64,000 nt of DNA from Tissierellia bacterium (GTDB lineage Bacteria > Bacillota > Clostridia > Tissierellales > Tepidimicrobiaceae). Positions within the stretch are counted from its first letter, which is position 1. Each line of letters begins with the position of its first letter. The DNA lies in the NCBI GenBank assembly GCA_012735215.1, contig JAAYHX010000023.1, positions 236,384 through 300,383 of the forward strand, read 5' to 3'. The notes under the pieces were generated by a model. The model was not told the origin of the DNA. It did not search any database and saw only the letters and a program-made list of their open reading frames with translations. The translations under genes were made by a program, and so were the position numbers. Positions 53,959-63,187 of this stretch are shown one piece after another.

Positions 53959-54919
53959 TCGTATCAATATTTGCTAGGGGATTGCTCTTTACAGCTGCTC
54001 TTAAGCGTTCATTATCTATATGGGTATATATTTGAGTTGTAGATACATTTTTATGTCCTAATATTTCCTGCAAAGCTCTAATGTCTACTTGTCCATGTTT
54101 ATACATTAAAGTAGCAGCAGTATGTCTAAGTTTATGAGTGGAGTAAATCGAAGTATCAAAACCTGCTTTTTCTAAATACTTATCAATCATATGTTGTATA
54201 GCTCGATTGCTCATCCTACTTTTTCTCTTGCTTAAGAAAAGAGCGTCCTTATCAATGGCATCTTTGGGTCTTACTTTTAAGTAGTCATTTATAGCATCTA
54301 TACATGATTTATTCAAATATATGGTTCTTTCTTTATTTCCCTTACCAATAACAGTTAATGTGTCCTCTTTTATTTTGCTTATATTGATACTGGCTAATTC
54401 AGATAATCTCAAGCCACAATTCAAAAATAGGATAACAATAGCAAAATCGCGTCTTCTATATAGTTCATTTTTATTTTCCAATATGGTTTTTAGAAGCCTT
54501 TCGCATTCTTCAAGTGTTAAGTATGTAGGATGTCTTTTATTGGTTTTTGGGAATTCCAGCTTGTCAGCCGGATTTTTATCTATTAGGTTAACAATAGAAT
54601 ATAGGTACTTAAAGAAAGACTTTAGGCTTGCTATTTTTCTTGACTTTGAATAATTCCCATTATTTTTGGCTTTATCTAAGTAAGAGATAAAGGCATGAAA
54701 GTCCTGTATATTTATTTTTCTTATTATATCAATATTAACATCACGAATCTCAATTTCATCAAAGGCTGTATCGGCACTTACTAGCTTATAGCGCACTTTT
54801 ATGAATCTGAAAAATGTACGCAAATCAAAGAAGTATTCCTTGACTGTATTAGGTGATAGTCCTTTAATGGTTTCCATGTAGTTTAAGTAATCTTCAAGTA
54901 TGTTCGGCATGTCGTACAT
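53951..54919 (-). CDS. Tyrosine recombinase, XerC/D type, complete active site
   Basis: 322 residues, ATG behind AGAGGGA on the minus strand. N-terminal SAM-like core-binding domain (LEDYLNYMETIKGLSPNTVKEYFFDLRTFFRFIK) and an intact catalytic domain: arginine in FLNCGLRLSELA, lysine in GKGNKERTIYL, histidine and arginine in STHKLRHTAATLM, histidine in ILGHKNVS and tyrosine in TTQIYTHI. This fits a Xer-type chromosome dimer resolvase, in contrast to the ruined gene at 21456. It converges on yneA; its 5' region has a long palindrome. Confidence 0.92.
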   Translation of the reverse strand: MYDMPNILEDYLNYMETIKGLSPNTVKEYFFDLRTFFRFIKVRYKLVSADTAFDEIEIRDVNIDIIRKINIQDFHAFISYLDKAKNNGNYSKSRKIASLKSFFKYLYSIVNLIDKNPADKLEFPKTNKRHPTYLTLEECERLLKTILENKNELYRRRDFAIVILFLNCGLRLSELASINISKIKEDTLTVIGKGNKERTIYLNKSCIDAINDYLKVRPKDAIDKDALFLSKRKSRMSNRAIQHMIDKYLEKAGFDTSIYSTHKLRHTAATLMYKHGQVDIRALQEILGHKNVSTTQIYTHIDNERLRAAVKSNPLANIDTKK

Positions 54920-54937
54920 ATAATCCCTCTTTCTAAA

Positions 54938-54981
54938 CTATATATTAGTCACAAAATGTATATTTTGTGACTAATATATAG
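54938..54981. repeat. 20-bp perfect palindrome upstream of the recombinase
   Basis: Arms 54938-54957 and 54962-54981, exact over 20 bases (TTAGTCACAAAAT and ATTTTGTGACTAA centres), 4-base GTAT loop, 18 bases upstream of the recombinase start. Without a T-tract in either direction. A candidate operator or recombination site. Confidence 0.88.
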
Positions 54982-55007
54982 TTCTACAAAAATGTCAAAA
55001 TTCCTTC
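54981..55007 (-). promoter_or_regulatory. Sigma-H-like promoter upstream of the recombinase
   Basis: On the minus strand GAAGGAATT (54999-55007) and GTAGAAC (54981-54987) with an 11-base spacer: the -35 matches the sigma-H pattern and equals the element upstream of spoVS; the -10 differs from RNNGAAT in the last base. A TTGACA also lies in the spacer, so a sigma-A reading is possible. Confidence 0.45.
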
Positions 55008-55370
55008 TTAAATTATTAATTCTATTATAAATTAATTATGGTAAAATCTAAAATGATATTAGCAAACTATTTAATGGCCTTTAAGTCCTTGTGTAATCTT
55101 ACAAATATAAATTGCTTTATTGATATTGCCACATATAAATCTAGACCATAGATCTCATTAATAACTTACATTAAATACAGCAGTATATTAGTTTTATAGT
55201 CCACTTAAACTGTTCATAGAATAGCCTAACTTATAATATAGTTACATCTTAAACCAAGACCAATTACTAAATACATTTTAGTTAACATAATAATTTTATG
55301 TATACTATGGTGTATTAAATTATATTCCTTCTAATATCAATATAATTCTCTATCAAAATGTAGTTATCTA
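55008..55370. other. AT-rich intergenic region without recognised genes
   Basis: The stretch between the recombinase promoter region and the ThiF-like gene contains only short ORFs below 30 codons, no plausible ribosome binding site and no clear RNA fold. Decayed or regulatory sequence. Confidence 0.6.
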
Positions 55371-56060
55371 TTAAGAAAAATCAACAACGTCAAAGCTATT
55401 ATTTAACAGATCTATAAATAAGACTTTTTTTCTCAATGGTTCCCCTTTATTTAATAAGACTTTTATTACTTCAGCCACTTGAATCGAAGCAATTAGTGCT
55501 GGTGTAAAAGAAGGATTACCTAGTTCCTTTTCAATTCCTTTATTTAGCTGACTTTTACCCGAGTAAATTAGATCTAATGTATTATCTTCTGGATATATAG
55601 TTGTTACCTGTCCATAAAAACCAGCTATTGCCCCATGCACCATTGGGATTTTAAGCTTAGATGAATGTTTTTGTAGCATCCTTCTAGTTTTTATATTATC
55701 CAATGCGTCAACCACTAGATCATGGCCCTTCAGTAAAATGTCAATATTTGATTCGTCTATCATTTCAACTATAGGATCTATTACTATATCAGGATTAACA
55801 ACTTTTATCCTATTCCTTGCTTCATCAGCTTTATTTAACCCTATATTACTAATATTACATAATAATTGCCTATTTAAATTTGTTTCATCAAACACATCCC
55901 CGTCAATGGCTGTTATATAACCCACTCCTACTCTTGCTAGCATTTCAATTATGTATCCTCCTAGCCCACCGCAGCCAATTACACATACTCTGCTTTTATT
56001 TAATTTTACCATATCCTCCTCCGATAGAGCACTCATGTTTCTCAAATATCTTTTCTTCAT
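55371..56060 (-). CDS. ThiF/MoeB/HesA family E1-like adenylyltransferase
   Basis: 229 residues from the ATG at 56060 behind AGAGGGGTGA; the M at 56081 precedes the site. E1-like Rossmann start RVCVIGCGGLGGYIIEMLARVG, the DETNLNRQ catalytic motif, and VVDALDNIKTRRMLQ. The zinc CXXC pairs of MoeB and ThiF are absent, as in HesA-type or tRNA-dehydratase relatives. No thi, moa or sulfur carrier gene is nearby, so the partner is unknown. Confidence 0.85.
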   Translation of the reverse strand: MKKRYLRNMSALSEEDMVKLNKSRVCVIGCGGLGGYIIEMLARVGVGYITAIDGDVFDETNLNRQLLCNISNIGLNKADEARNRIKVVNPDIVIDPIVEMIDESNIDILLKGHDLVVDALDNIKTRRMLQKHSSKLKIPMVHGAIAGFYGQVTTIYPEDNTLDLIYSGKSQLNKGIEKELGNPSFTPALIASIQVAEVIKVLLNKGEPLRKKVLFIDLLNNSFDVVDFS

Positions 56061-56094
56061 AGAATCACCCCTCTTGTACATAAATCAAAATATA

Positions 56095-56130
56095 AAAAGA
56101 AAGTTTACATAAATATATTATGTAAACTTT
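56095..56130 (-). terminator. Terminator of the aminotransferase operon
   Basis: AAAGTTTACAT (56100-56110) pairs perfectly with ATGTAAACTTT (56120-56130); on the minus strand it is followed by CTTTTTAT. Confidence 0.85.
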
Positions 56131-56156
56131 ATCTTGCATAAAATCTATAACTTTAC

Positions 56157-57347
56157 TTAGCCTTCTACAACCATTTTAATTCTTCTTAATCCTTCTTCAA
56201 TATTTTCCATAGATGTAGCATAGGATAATCTGAAATAATCATCATCACCGAAGCCTATGCCTGGTATTACAGCAACTTTTCCTTCATCTAATAAAACTCT
56301 CGCAAGATCCAACGAACTGTTAATCTTTACTCCTTTAATAACTTTACCCTTTAGTTCCTTAATATTAACCATTATATAAAATGCACCCTTAGGCTTCTTG
56401 CAACTCAATCCTGATATAGAATTTATTGTATCAGCCATATAATCTCTTCTCTTTTTAAACTGTTCTTTCATTTCTTCAACTTCATTTTGATTACCGATCA
56501 ATCCAGCAACGCTAGCATACTGAGAAATAGAACAAGGATTAGAAGTGGTATGACTTTGAATATTGCTTATTACCTTAGTAATATCTTTGTTGGCTGCTAA
56601 AAATCCAATTCTCCACCCAGTCATAGCATAAGCCTTTGACATACCATTAATAACTATTGAAAGTTTTTTGATATCCTCATTTAATGAGGCTATACTAACA
56701 TGCTCAGACTCATATACTAGTTTTTCATATATTTCATCAGAAATCACAAATATATTGTTCTTTACTGCCCATTCAGCTATTTCCTCCAATTCTTTTCTGT
56801 TGTAGATTGAACCGGTAGGATTGCTTGGACTATTTAATATTATAGCCTTAGTATTGGATGTTTTGACCTTTTCTAAATCCTCGACTGAAAATTTAAATTC
56901 ATTTTCCTCAATAGTTTTTATATAAACAGGTTTACCTCCTGCAATTTTTATCAACTCAGGATAGCTTACCCAATAAGGAATTCCTATGATAACCTCATCC
57001 CCTGGGTTTAAGATTGCCATAAGAGCGTTGAATATTGAATGTTTTGCTCCATTGGATATAACAATATTCTCAGGACCATACTCTAAATTGTTATCCTTTT
57101 TAAACTTAGCACATACAGCTTCCTTTAATTCAGTTATTCCTGAGGCTGGTGTGTAATTAGTCAACCCACTTTCTATGGCTCTAATTCCCTCTTTTCTAAT
57201 ATTCTCAGGAGTATTGAAATCTGGTTCTCCAGCACCAAAGCTGATAACATCTATTCCCTTTGACTTCATCTCCTTAGCTTTTGCTGTAATTTCTAATGTA
57301 ACTGACGGGGATATTTCTAGTCCCTTTTTAGATAAATTGTAATCCAT
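56157..57347 (-). CDS. PLP-dependent aminotransferase, aspartate aminotransferase family
   Basis: Class I aminotransferase, 396 residues from the ATG at 57347 behind GGAGGTGG; the ATG at 57362 is formed by that site. It has FGAGEPDFNTPENIR, NGAKHSIFNALMAILNPGDEV, SPSNPTGSIYNRKEL, SDEIYEKLVYE, the PLP lysine in VINGMSKAYAMTGWRIGF and the substrate arginine in YFRLSYATS. Family members use aspartate, aromatic acids or prephenate; the exact substrate cannot be told. Confidence 0.92.
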   Translation of the reverse strand: MDYNLSKKGLEISPSVTLEITAKAKEMKSKGIDVISFGAGEPDFNTPENIRKEGIRAIESGLTNYTPASGITELKEAVCAKFKKDNNLEYGPENIVISNGAKHSIFNALMAILNPGDEVIIGIPYWVSYPELIKIAGGKPVYIKTIEENEFKFSVEDLEKVKTSNTKAIILNSPSNPTGSIYNRKELEEIAEWAVKNNIFVISDEIYEKLVYESEHVSIASLNEDIKKLSIVINGMSKAYAMTGWRIGFLAANKDITKVISNIQSHTTSNPCSISQYASVAGLIGNQNEVEEMKEQFKKRRDYMADTINSISGLSCKKPKGAFYIMVNIKELKGKVIKGVKINSSLDLARVLLDEGKVAVIPGIGFGDDDYFRLSYATSMENIEEGLRRIKMVVEG

Positions 57348-57368
57348 CAGAACCACCTCCATTATTTA

Positions 57369-57752
57369 TTATATTTGTTTATTATATATATCTTTTAATA
57401 CATTCTTGACAATTACTAATGAATCTTCAAATATAGGTTTGTTTCGTAACAATACTACCTGATAATGCTTATAACCTTCCTCTGTAAGCCTATATCTCCT
57501 TATTGACTTCTTATCAGGCTCCTCCCACCAGCCGTTTATATACCCTTCTTTTTCTAAATCTCGTAATAGTGGATATACCATACCAGGGCTTGGCTCCCAT
57601 TTGCCCTCTAGTCTATCTTTTATCTCTTCAATTATCTCATTTCCATAATAGCTTCTTTCTTTTAATAAGTGTAGTATATATAATTTTACAAAAGTAGTAG
57701 TACTAATTTTTGATGGAAACTGTCTATTTCTTTCATTCTTATATTCAACCAA
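57369..57752 (-). CDS. PadR family transcriptional regulator
   Basis: 127 residues from a TTG directly after the stop of the PHP gene, with AAGGAAG upstream. PadR winged helix: TTTFVKLYILHLLKERSYYGNEIIEEIKDRLEGKWEPSPGMVYPLLRDLEKEGYI and the wing RRYRLTEEGYKHY. Located between the PHP gene and the aminotransferase, perhaps controlling the operon. The effector is unknown. Confidence 0.92.
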   Translation of the reverse strand: MVEYKNERNRQFPSKISTTTFVKLYILHLLKERSYYGNEIIEEIKDRLEGKWEPSPGMVYPLLRDLEKEGYINGWWEEPDKKSIRRYRLTEEGYKHYQVVLLRNKPIFEDSLVIVKNVLKDIYNKQI

Positions 57753-58565
57753 TTACAATCTTCCTTTCATTTGGGGAATGTATTCTAAATTCACATAATA
57801 TTTTCCCACAAGATAATCTCCATTTATGATTCTGCCATGACAGTCTGAACCTCCAGTTAGTATTAGATTATGTTTTCTTCCTATATCTAATAAATAAACA
57901 ACATCTTCTTCTTTGTGTTTTGAATGGATTACCTCTAAGCCATCTATCCCATTATCAATGCAATAACCAATTATATCTTTATCCTTTATCAGTCCAGGAT
58001 GTGCCAATATTGCTATCCCATTAACTTTATGGATTAAGCTTATAGTTTCCTTCAATCCTAATGTTTTTCTCTCAATATAAGCTGGCTTACCCCTTTCTAA
58101 TAACTCGTCAAATACTTCCTCCATGCTATTATAATAGCCCTTTTGAATTAAAGACCTAGCTATATGAGGTCTACCAATAAACTCATCCTTTGCGTATTCT
58201 TTTACATCTTCAAAAGTCAAATCCATACCTAGGGAATTAATTCTTTCTACCATTTTTCTTGCCCTGGAGATTCTATTTTGCCTTAACTGCTCTGTTGCTT
58301 CAATTATATCTTTTGATTTATAATCGATAAAATATCCTAATATATGCACTTCTTCCCCTTTAAATACACACCCTAGTTCTATGCCTGGTATAACTTTGAA
58401 GTTAAAGTCCTTACTGTATGCTATTGCTTTTTCAAGGGCGGAAGTAGTATCATGATCTGTAATTGCTATGCCATTAATTCCTTTTTGTATAGCAATATCT
58501 ATAACTTGTTGTGGTGTTAGTAATCCATCTGAACAATTAGTATGAACATGAAGATCGAAGATCAA
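57753..58565 (-). CDS. PHP domain phosphoesterase
   Basis: 270 residues from a TTG behind AAAGGGAG on the minus strand. PHP metal-site motifs: FDLHVHTNCSDGLLTP, ITDHDTTSALEKA, PGIELGCVFKGEEVHILGY, AHPGLIKDKD and GSDCHG. The group includes 5'-3' exonuclease RNase AM/3',5'-nucleotide bisphosphate phosphatases (YciV type). The adjacent PadR gene begins at the very next base. Confidence 0.9.
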   Translation of the reverse strand: MIFDLHVHTNCSDGLLTPQQVIDIAIQKGINGIAITDHDTTSALEKAIAYSKDFNFKVIPGIELGCVFKGEEVHILGYFIDYKSKDIIEATEQLRQNRISRARKMVERINSLGMDLTFEDVKEYAKDEFIGRPHIARSLIQKGYYNSMEEVFDELLERGKPAYIERKTLGLKETISLIHKVNGIAILAHPGLIKDKDIIGYCIDNGIDGLEVIHSKHKEEDVVYLLDIGRKHNLILTGGSDCHGRIINGDYLVGKYYVNLEYIPQMKGRL

Positions 58566-58629
58566 TTACAACTCTCCCTTTAGTTATTATTTGGTCTTAA
58601 ATATATTATATCCAATCTAAGACTTATTT

Positions 58630-58670
58630 CAAAATAAAAAAACCTACTAAAGATTTAGTAGGTTTTTCTT
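58630..58670. terminator. Terminator after spoVS
   Basis: AAACCTACTAAA (58640-58651) pairs perfectly with TTTAGTAGGTTT (58654-58665), flanked by A-rich and T-rich runs; on the minus strand it ends spoVS, and it may also work on the plus strand. Confidence 0.92.
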
Positions 58671-58686
58671 ATTTCCATTATAAACA

Positions 58687-58947
58687 TTATCTTGGTTCAA
58701 CAATTAGCTTGATAGCTGTTCTTTCCTCTCCGTCAATTTCAATATCTGTGAAGGCTGGTATACAAATTAAATCAATTCCACTAGGAGCTACAAATCCTCG
58801 TGCTATAGCTACAGCCTTAACTGCTTGATTCAAAGCACCTGCTCCTATAGCCTGGATTTCAGCATTGCCCTTTTCTCTTAAAACTCCAGCCAGTGCTCCT
58901 GCTACAGCATTTGGACTTGATTTTGCTGACACTTTTAATACATCCAT
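58687..58947 (-). CDS. spoVS: Stage V sporulation protein S
   Basis: 86 residues of the highly conserved SpoVS (Alba-like) family: VLKVSAKSSPNAVAGALAGVLREKG, GAGALNQAVKAVAIARGFVAPSGIDL and PAFTDIEIDGEERTAIKL. It influences sporulation and, in Bacillus, coat assembly and septation. ATG behind AGAGGGGGA. A sigma-H-like promoter lies 57 bases upstream, in line with its known sigma-H control in Bacillus. Confidence 0.97.
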   Translation of the reverse strand: MDVLKVSAKSSPNAVAGALAGVLREKGNAEIQAIGAGALNQAVKAVAIARGFVAPSGIDLICIPAFTDIEIDGEERTAIKLIVEPR

Positions 58948-59003
58948 TAAATATCCCCCTCTTTTATTATTTTAATAATAAATATTGGTCACATTTTTTA
59001 TTA

Positions 59004-59030
59004 TTCTACATTTATTATTAAATTCCTTCT
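59004..59030 (-). promoter_or_regulatory. Sigma-H-like promoter of spoVS
   Basis: On the minus strand GAAGGAATT (59022-59030) matches RNAGGAWWW and GTAGAAT (59004-59010) matches RNNGAAT with an 11-base spacer. All consensus positions fit. Confidence 0.75.
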
Positions 59031-59103
59031 TAAATTTAAAAAATACCGATATTTTATAACAATATATTAAAGATCTGGTAGATATTTATTCTGATTAAAT
59101 CAA

Positions 59104-60636
59104 TTATTTAGCATATTCAATAGCCCTAGTTTCTCTTATTACATTAACTTTTATTTGACCCGGATAATCTAACTCTTCTTCAATCTTCTTGACTATCTCT
59201 CTTGCCATAAGAACAGCTTGATTATCATCTAGTTCTTCAGGTTTAACCATTATTCTCAATTCACGACCAGCTTGAATTGCATATGATTTTTCAATTCCCT
59301 CAAAGGAATTAGCTATTTCTTCTAATCTTTCAAGACGTTTAATATAAGCTTCCAAGGTTTCTCTTCTAGCACCTGGTCTTGCTGCAGATATTGCATCAGC
59401 CGCTTGTACTAATACAGCTTCAACAATTCTAGGTTCTACATCTCCATGGTGAGCTTCAATACAATGTATTACCTCATTAGACTCTTTATACTTTCTAGCC
59501 AGCTCTACGCCTATATCCACGTGAGGGCCTTCAACTTCATGATCCACTGCTTTTCCAATATCATGTAGTAAACCTGCTCTTTTTGCAAGCTTTACATTAG
59601 CACCTAGTTCTGCAGCCATTGCGCCTGCTAATTTTGCTACTTCAATTGAATGTTTAAGAACATTTTGTCCATAACTTGTTCTAAACTTCAATCTACCTAA
59701 CAACTTGATTAGTTCAATGTGGAGGCCATGAACACCTGCTTCAAAAGCTGCCTGTTCCCCTTCTTCTCTTATTAAATTGTTGACTTCTTTCTTAGCCCTT
59801 TCAACCATTTCCTCTATTCTAGCAGGGTGAATTCGGCCATCAGTTATAAGTTTTTCCAAAGCAATTCTTGCTACTTCTCTCCTAATAGGATCAAAACCAG
59901 AAAGTACAACAGCTTCAGGAGTATCATCTATTATCAAATCTATTCCTGTTAAAGTCTCTAATGTCCTAATATTCCTGCCCTCTCTACCTATTATTCTACC
60001 CTTCATTTCATCGTTAGGCAATGAAACTACAGTAATAGTAGACTCGGCAACATAATCAACAGCACATTTTTGAATAGCATATGATATTATCTCCCTAGCT
60101 TTCTTATCAGATTCTTCTTTTACCTTGGTTTCCATTTCCCTTATTAAAACAGCTGCTTCATAATCTACTTCTCTCTTTACATCATTTAATAATAGTTCCT
60201 TTGCTTCTTCACATGTAAGACCTGATAAACGTTCTAATTCTTTAATTTGTTGATCGTATAATTCGTTAATGCTCTCTTCCTTCTCTTCAAGCTCTCTTTC
60301 CTTTATAATTAAAGCCTCTTCTTTTTTCTCCAAGGATTCAGCTTTCTTATCTAGAGCTTCTTCTTTTTGCAATAATCGCTTTTCCTGTTTTTGAATCTCT
60401 AATCTTCTTTCCCTATTTTCCCTTTCATTCTCAAGCCTTATTCTGTGTGCTTCTTCCTTTGCTCCTAATAATATTTCTTTTTTACTTGTTTCAGCTTCTT
60501 TATTTGCATCTTCAACGATCTTTCTTGCTAATTGTTCAGCATTTCCTATTTTCTTCTCTGCAATTGTTTTTCTTATAAAAAAGCCTACAACAATTCCTAT
60601 GACAGCTACTAAAATGTTGACTATGATATCAATCAC
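59104..60636 (-). CDS. rny: Ribonuclease Y
   Basis: Membrane-bound endoribonuclease that starts mRNA decay. 510 residues from the GTG at 60636, behind GGAGGTG; the M at 60675 precedes the site. One N-terminal transmembrane helix (about residues 5-22), a long coiled coil (about 30-190), a KH domain (about 195-270, with [28 protein letters not shown]), and the HD domain ([33 protein letters not shown]). spoVS follows downstream, as in Bacillus. Confidence 0.97.
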   Translation of the reverse strand: MIDIIVNILVAVIGIVVGFFIRKTIAEKKIGNAEQLARKIVEDANKEAETSKKEILLGAKEEAHRIRLENERENRERRLEIQKQEKRLLQKEEALDKKAESLEKKEEALIIKERELEEKEESINELYDQQIKELERLSGLTCEEAKELLLNDVKREVDYEAAVLIREMETKVKEESDKKAREIISYAIQKCAVDYVAESTITVVSLPNDEMKGRIIGREGRNIRTLETLTGIDLIIDDTPEAVVLSGFDPIRREVARIALEKLITDGRIHPARIEEMVERAKKEVNNLIREEGEQAAFEAGVHGLHIELIKLLGRLKFRTSYGQNVLKHSIEVAKLAGAMAAELGANVKLAKRAGLLHDIGKAVDHEVEGPHVDIGVELARKYKESNEVIHCIEAHHGDVEPRIVEAVLVQAADAISAARPGARRETLEAYIKRLERLEEIANSFEGIEKSYAIQAGRELRIMVKPEELDDNQAVLMAREIVKKIEEELDYPGQIKVNVIRETRAIEYAK

Positions 60637-60702
60637 GATGCACCTCCGTTCTATTAAGTTTTCAAGTTTCATCAATCAACTATTCTCATTTGACTACATT
60701 TG

Positions 60703-60740
60703 GATAAAAATATAAACCGATATTTATATCCGGCTTATAG
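60703..60740 (-). terminator. Terminator of the split SbcCD operon
   Basis: An imperfect stem around TATAAGCCGGATAT and ATATCGGTTTATA (about 60711-60739 on the plus strand) followed on the minus strand by TTTTTAT. It lies between the SbcC C-lobe gene and rny. Confidence 0.6.
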
Positions 60741-60820
60741 AATATACACACTAATTCATCATTTTGAATTATTATAGCTCGTTATTATTTTATTACTTTT
60801 TGATAAATATGTCAAGAATA

Positions 60821-61477
60821 TTAATTCTGCCCTACTTTTTCAACATGGCTAACTGTTCCATTAAGTTCAACTCTGTAAGTATTTGTTCCGATAGCAGATA
60901 GATAATTGTTATGAGTAACCATAATTATCTGTCTACGAAACATTTCAGAGGCCTTTTTTAAGAACTCTGCAACATTATAAATATAGTCGTTGCTAACATG
61001 CTTAGCCGGCTCATCTAATATAAGGGGGCCCTCTATACTAGGTTTGTGTATTTGCATAAAGGCAATCCTTAAAGCCAGCGATATGATATCTATAACCCCT
61101 CCACCTCTTGAAAGTTCAGGCTTTGTTTTTACTATTATGTCCTTATCTTTAGTGATAACATAGAATTCTGCACTTGGTTTATTATAGGATTCTTCAATCT
61201 CTATCTGGAATTCTGAATTGTTTTCAAATATATATTGCAGGCAATTTGTAACCAAGGATTCTATCTGCAGCTTTGCTTGATTTCTTGCAAATTCAGAAGT
61301 CTTTTGTAATAGTACAACAACCTTTTCATTTAATTCAATCTGATTATCTATCTGCTTTATGACCTTGTTGTTCTCTTCAATTTGCTCTTGTATCCTTTCC
61401 CTCTTGCCTTGCTCTTTTGAAATATAGGAATTTAATTCTACTATTATATTTTCTAATTCACTATAGTTCCTTATCAT
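60821..61477 (-). CDS. SbcC/Rad50-like C-terminal ATPase lobe
   Basis: 218-residue protein equal to the C-terminal ATPase lobe of SbcC/Rad50. Residues 1-60 form a coiled coil; an ABC signature-like LSRGGGVIDIISLALR lies at 122-137, Walker B in GPLILDEPAKHVS at about 150-162, and the H-loop in MVTHNNYL. It has no Walker A, which is on the separate N-lobe gene (61730). Encoded 4 bases downstream of the 83-residue gene. Its activity requires partner subunits; this is inferred. Confidence 0.85.
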   Translation of the reverse strand: MIRNYSELENIIVELNSYISKEQGKRERIQEQIEENNKVIKQIDNQIELNEKVVVLLQKTSEFARNQAKLQIESLVTNCLQYIFENNSEFQIEIEESYNKPSAEFYVITKDKDIIVKTKPELSRGGGVIDIISLALRIAFMQIHKPSIEGPLILDEPAKHVSNDYIYNVAEFLKKASEMFRRQIIMVTHNNYLSAIGTNTYRVELNGTVSHVEKVGQN

Positions 61478-61481
61478 AATA

Positions 61482-61733
61482 TCACTTCTTTTCTAAAATA
61501 TCTTTTGGCATTAATTCGTTGGCTTCCTTGAACAACTTCTCAATCTCTTCAGTTAGTCTGTTTATTTCCTTTTCTAAATCGTCAGGATCAACTCCTAGTT
61601 CCTGCAACTCTTTTATTATTTCCTGCCGTTGATTGTTTAATTGTTCTAACCTTGCTTCTGCCTTATATTTTAGGCTTCTAGCTTTTTCTAAGTTCTCTTT
61701 CAATATATTTAATTCCTTCTCATAGTTTTTCAA
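61482..61733 (-). CDS. Small coiled-coil protein of the split SbcC cluster
   Basis: 83 residues, almost entirely predicted coiled coil (KNYEKELNILKENLEKARSLKYKAEARLEQLNNQ, then LGVDPDDLEKEINRLTEEIEKLF). It overlaps the N-lobe gene by 4 bases (ATGA) and precedes the C-lobe by 4 bases. It lies exactly where the coiled coil of SbcC would be interrupted, so it may be a linker subunit. Function unknown. Confidence 0.75.
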   Translation of the reverse strand: MKNYEKELNILKENLEKARSLKYKAEARLEQLNNQRQEIIKELQELGVDPDDLEKEINRLTEEIEKLFKEANELMPKDILEKK

Positions 61734-63187
61734 CGCATTTCCTCCTTTTCAAAATGTTGGATTATGGTTTCTATATTCTCCTTACCAATAGAACTAAAAC
61801 ACAAAGGACAAATTTCGATCTTATTTAATATTACCCTGTATTGCTCTAAGTATTTGCTTATTTCAGATCTTGATAATGTTAACTTATTTTGAATTCTAAT
61901 TCTTTCATCTTCAACTAAATCATATTTCTCTTTTACTAAAATCAACCTAAGCAATAAATCATATTTTATTTCAATAGTATCTTTTAGTTTACTTATAGGG
62001 TCTACACTAGATAGTTTGTCAGTATACATCCTGCCTATTGATATACTTTTGTTAATGCTATCTAACTTGCTTTTTAATTGAAATATATTTATAAGGAGTG
62101 AACATTTTGTGTTCATTAAGCTTAAACAGTCTTCTATTTTATTTATGTCCTTTAACTTATGTAATATATGTTTACTATCAAATATTTCTTTTTCAATAAT
62201 GTTATATCTATTATAAAGGCTGTTAAGTTTTTCCCTTTTCTTGATTAAGAAAGTTAATCCTTCAACATGGTCATATATTCTATCAATATCTTTTAGTGCA
62301 TACAGTATTTTTTCATTATATTTAATATTATTAACTACAGCCTGCAAATTTTCTTGCTTTGTAAAAATATATTTGTAATTTCTTATTCTATTTGATAATC
62401 CTACTTCTAAATCTGATATTTTGCTTATATGCTTTAATTTAGATAAATATTCTTCAAGTAATTTGATTTCTTCATTTATTTGCTTTAACTGGTTATGTTT
62501 TTGGAGTAGTTCGTTTAACATCAACTGCTTATTATAAATACTATTCTTAATATCTTTTAGCTTATTAGCTTTTATAATTAGATCATCTAAATAATCATAC
62601 TCTGATAAAGTGGTAGTTAGTTTTTCTACTGATTCTTCTAATCTTTTCTTTTCAGCCCTCAAATTTCTGTTATCCTTCAGCGTATCCTTTAAAGCATCGT
62701 CAATGATATGTACACCTACCAGTCTTCCTATAGCATTAGCCCTTGTGGAATTTTTTTCTGTTAGCAAAAATGGTCCCTCTAATTGTTCACCAATATTGAT
62801 TAAATTTGGCCTATTCTCATCCAACAGAACTTTTCTTATGGAGATCTTATCGACTATGTCCTTGGGTACCTTTGTTCCAAAACCTTCATAGATGGTCTCT
62901 TGTCCATTACTATCGTATAAATGGTAATAGTTTTTTGTCTTACTTCTATACCTTTTTAATTTTATATTATTATTAAAGATAAGAGTAACACTGCATTCCG
63001 TTTCTCCTTCTCTTATAAAAAAGTCTCCTGTAGGTTCATTGAAAAGGGCCCACTTAATCCCTCTTATTACTGCACTTTTCCCCTGATCCGAGGGTCCTAC
63101 TATTACATTCAAGCTGTTATCAAATTCTAATTCGGTGTATTTATGAGACTGAAAGTTTTCTAATATTACCTTTTTTATATAGATCAT
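61730..63187 (-). CDS. SbcC/Rad50-like N-terminal ATPase lobe with terminal zinc hook
   Basis: 485-residue protein: SMC-type N-lobe (VILENFQSHKYTELEFDNSLNVIVGPSDQGKSAVIRGIKWALF, Walker A at residues 31-39), coiled coil (about 165-455), and a zinc-hook-like CPLC at residues 460-463 close to the C-terminus. It lacks the signature, Walker B and H-loop, which are in the gene at 60821. It starts at the base after the stop of the metallophosphoesterase gene, so the two are coupled. Confidence 0.86.
   Translation of the reverse strand: MIYIKKVILENFQSHKYTELEFDNSLNVIVGPSDQGKSAVIRGIKWALFNEPTGDFFIREGETECSVTLIFNNNIKLKRYRSKTKNYYHLYDSNGQETIYEGFGTKVPKDIVDKISIRKVLLDENRPNLINIGEQLEGPFLLTEKNSTRANAIGRLVGVHIIDDALKDTLKDNRNLRAEKKRLEESVEKLTTTLSEYDYLDDLIIKANKLKDIKNSIYNKQLMLNELLQKHNQLKQINEEIKLLEEYLSKLKHISKISDLEVGLSNRIRNYKYIFTKQENLQAVVNNIKYNEKILYALKDIDRIYDHVEGLTFLIKKREKLNSLYNRYNIIEKEIFDSKHILHKLKDINKIEDCLSLMNTKCSLLINIFQLKSKLDSINKSISIGRMYTDKLSSVDPISKLKDTIEIKYDLLLRLILVKEKYDLVEDERIRIQNKLTLSRSEISKYLEQYRVILNKIEICPLCFSSIGKENIETIIQHFEKEEMR

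Noticed and set aside
54938..54981. Palindrome as a terminator of upstream minus-strand genes
   Set aside because: No T-tract on either strand, and the nearest upstream minus-strand gene, thiF-like, ends nearly 400 bases away.
55008..55370. Possible riboswitch or small ORF in the gap before the ThiF-like gene
   Set aside because: No recognised fold, only ORFs below 30 codons without ribosome binding sites.
60636..60675. Longer N-terminus for RNase Y from the ATG at 60675
   Set aside because: The extra residues lie before the GGAGGTG site and the membrane helix begins right after the GTG at 60636.
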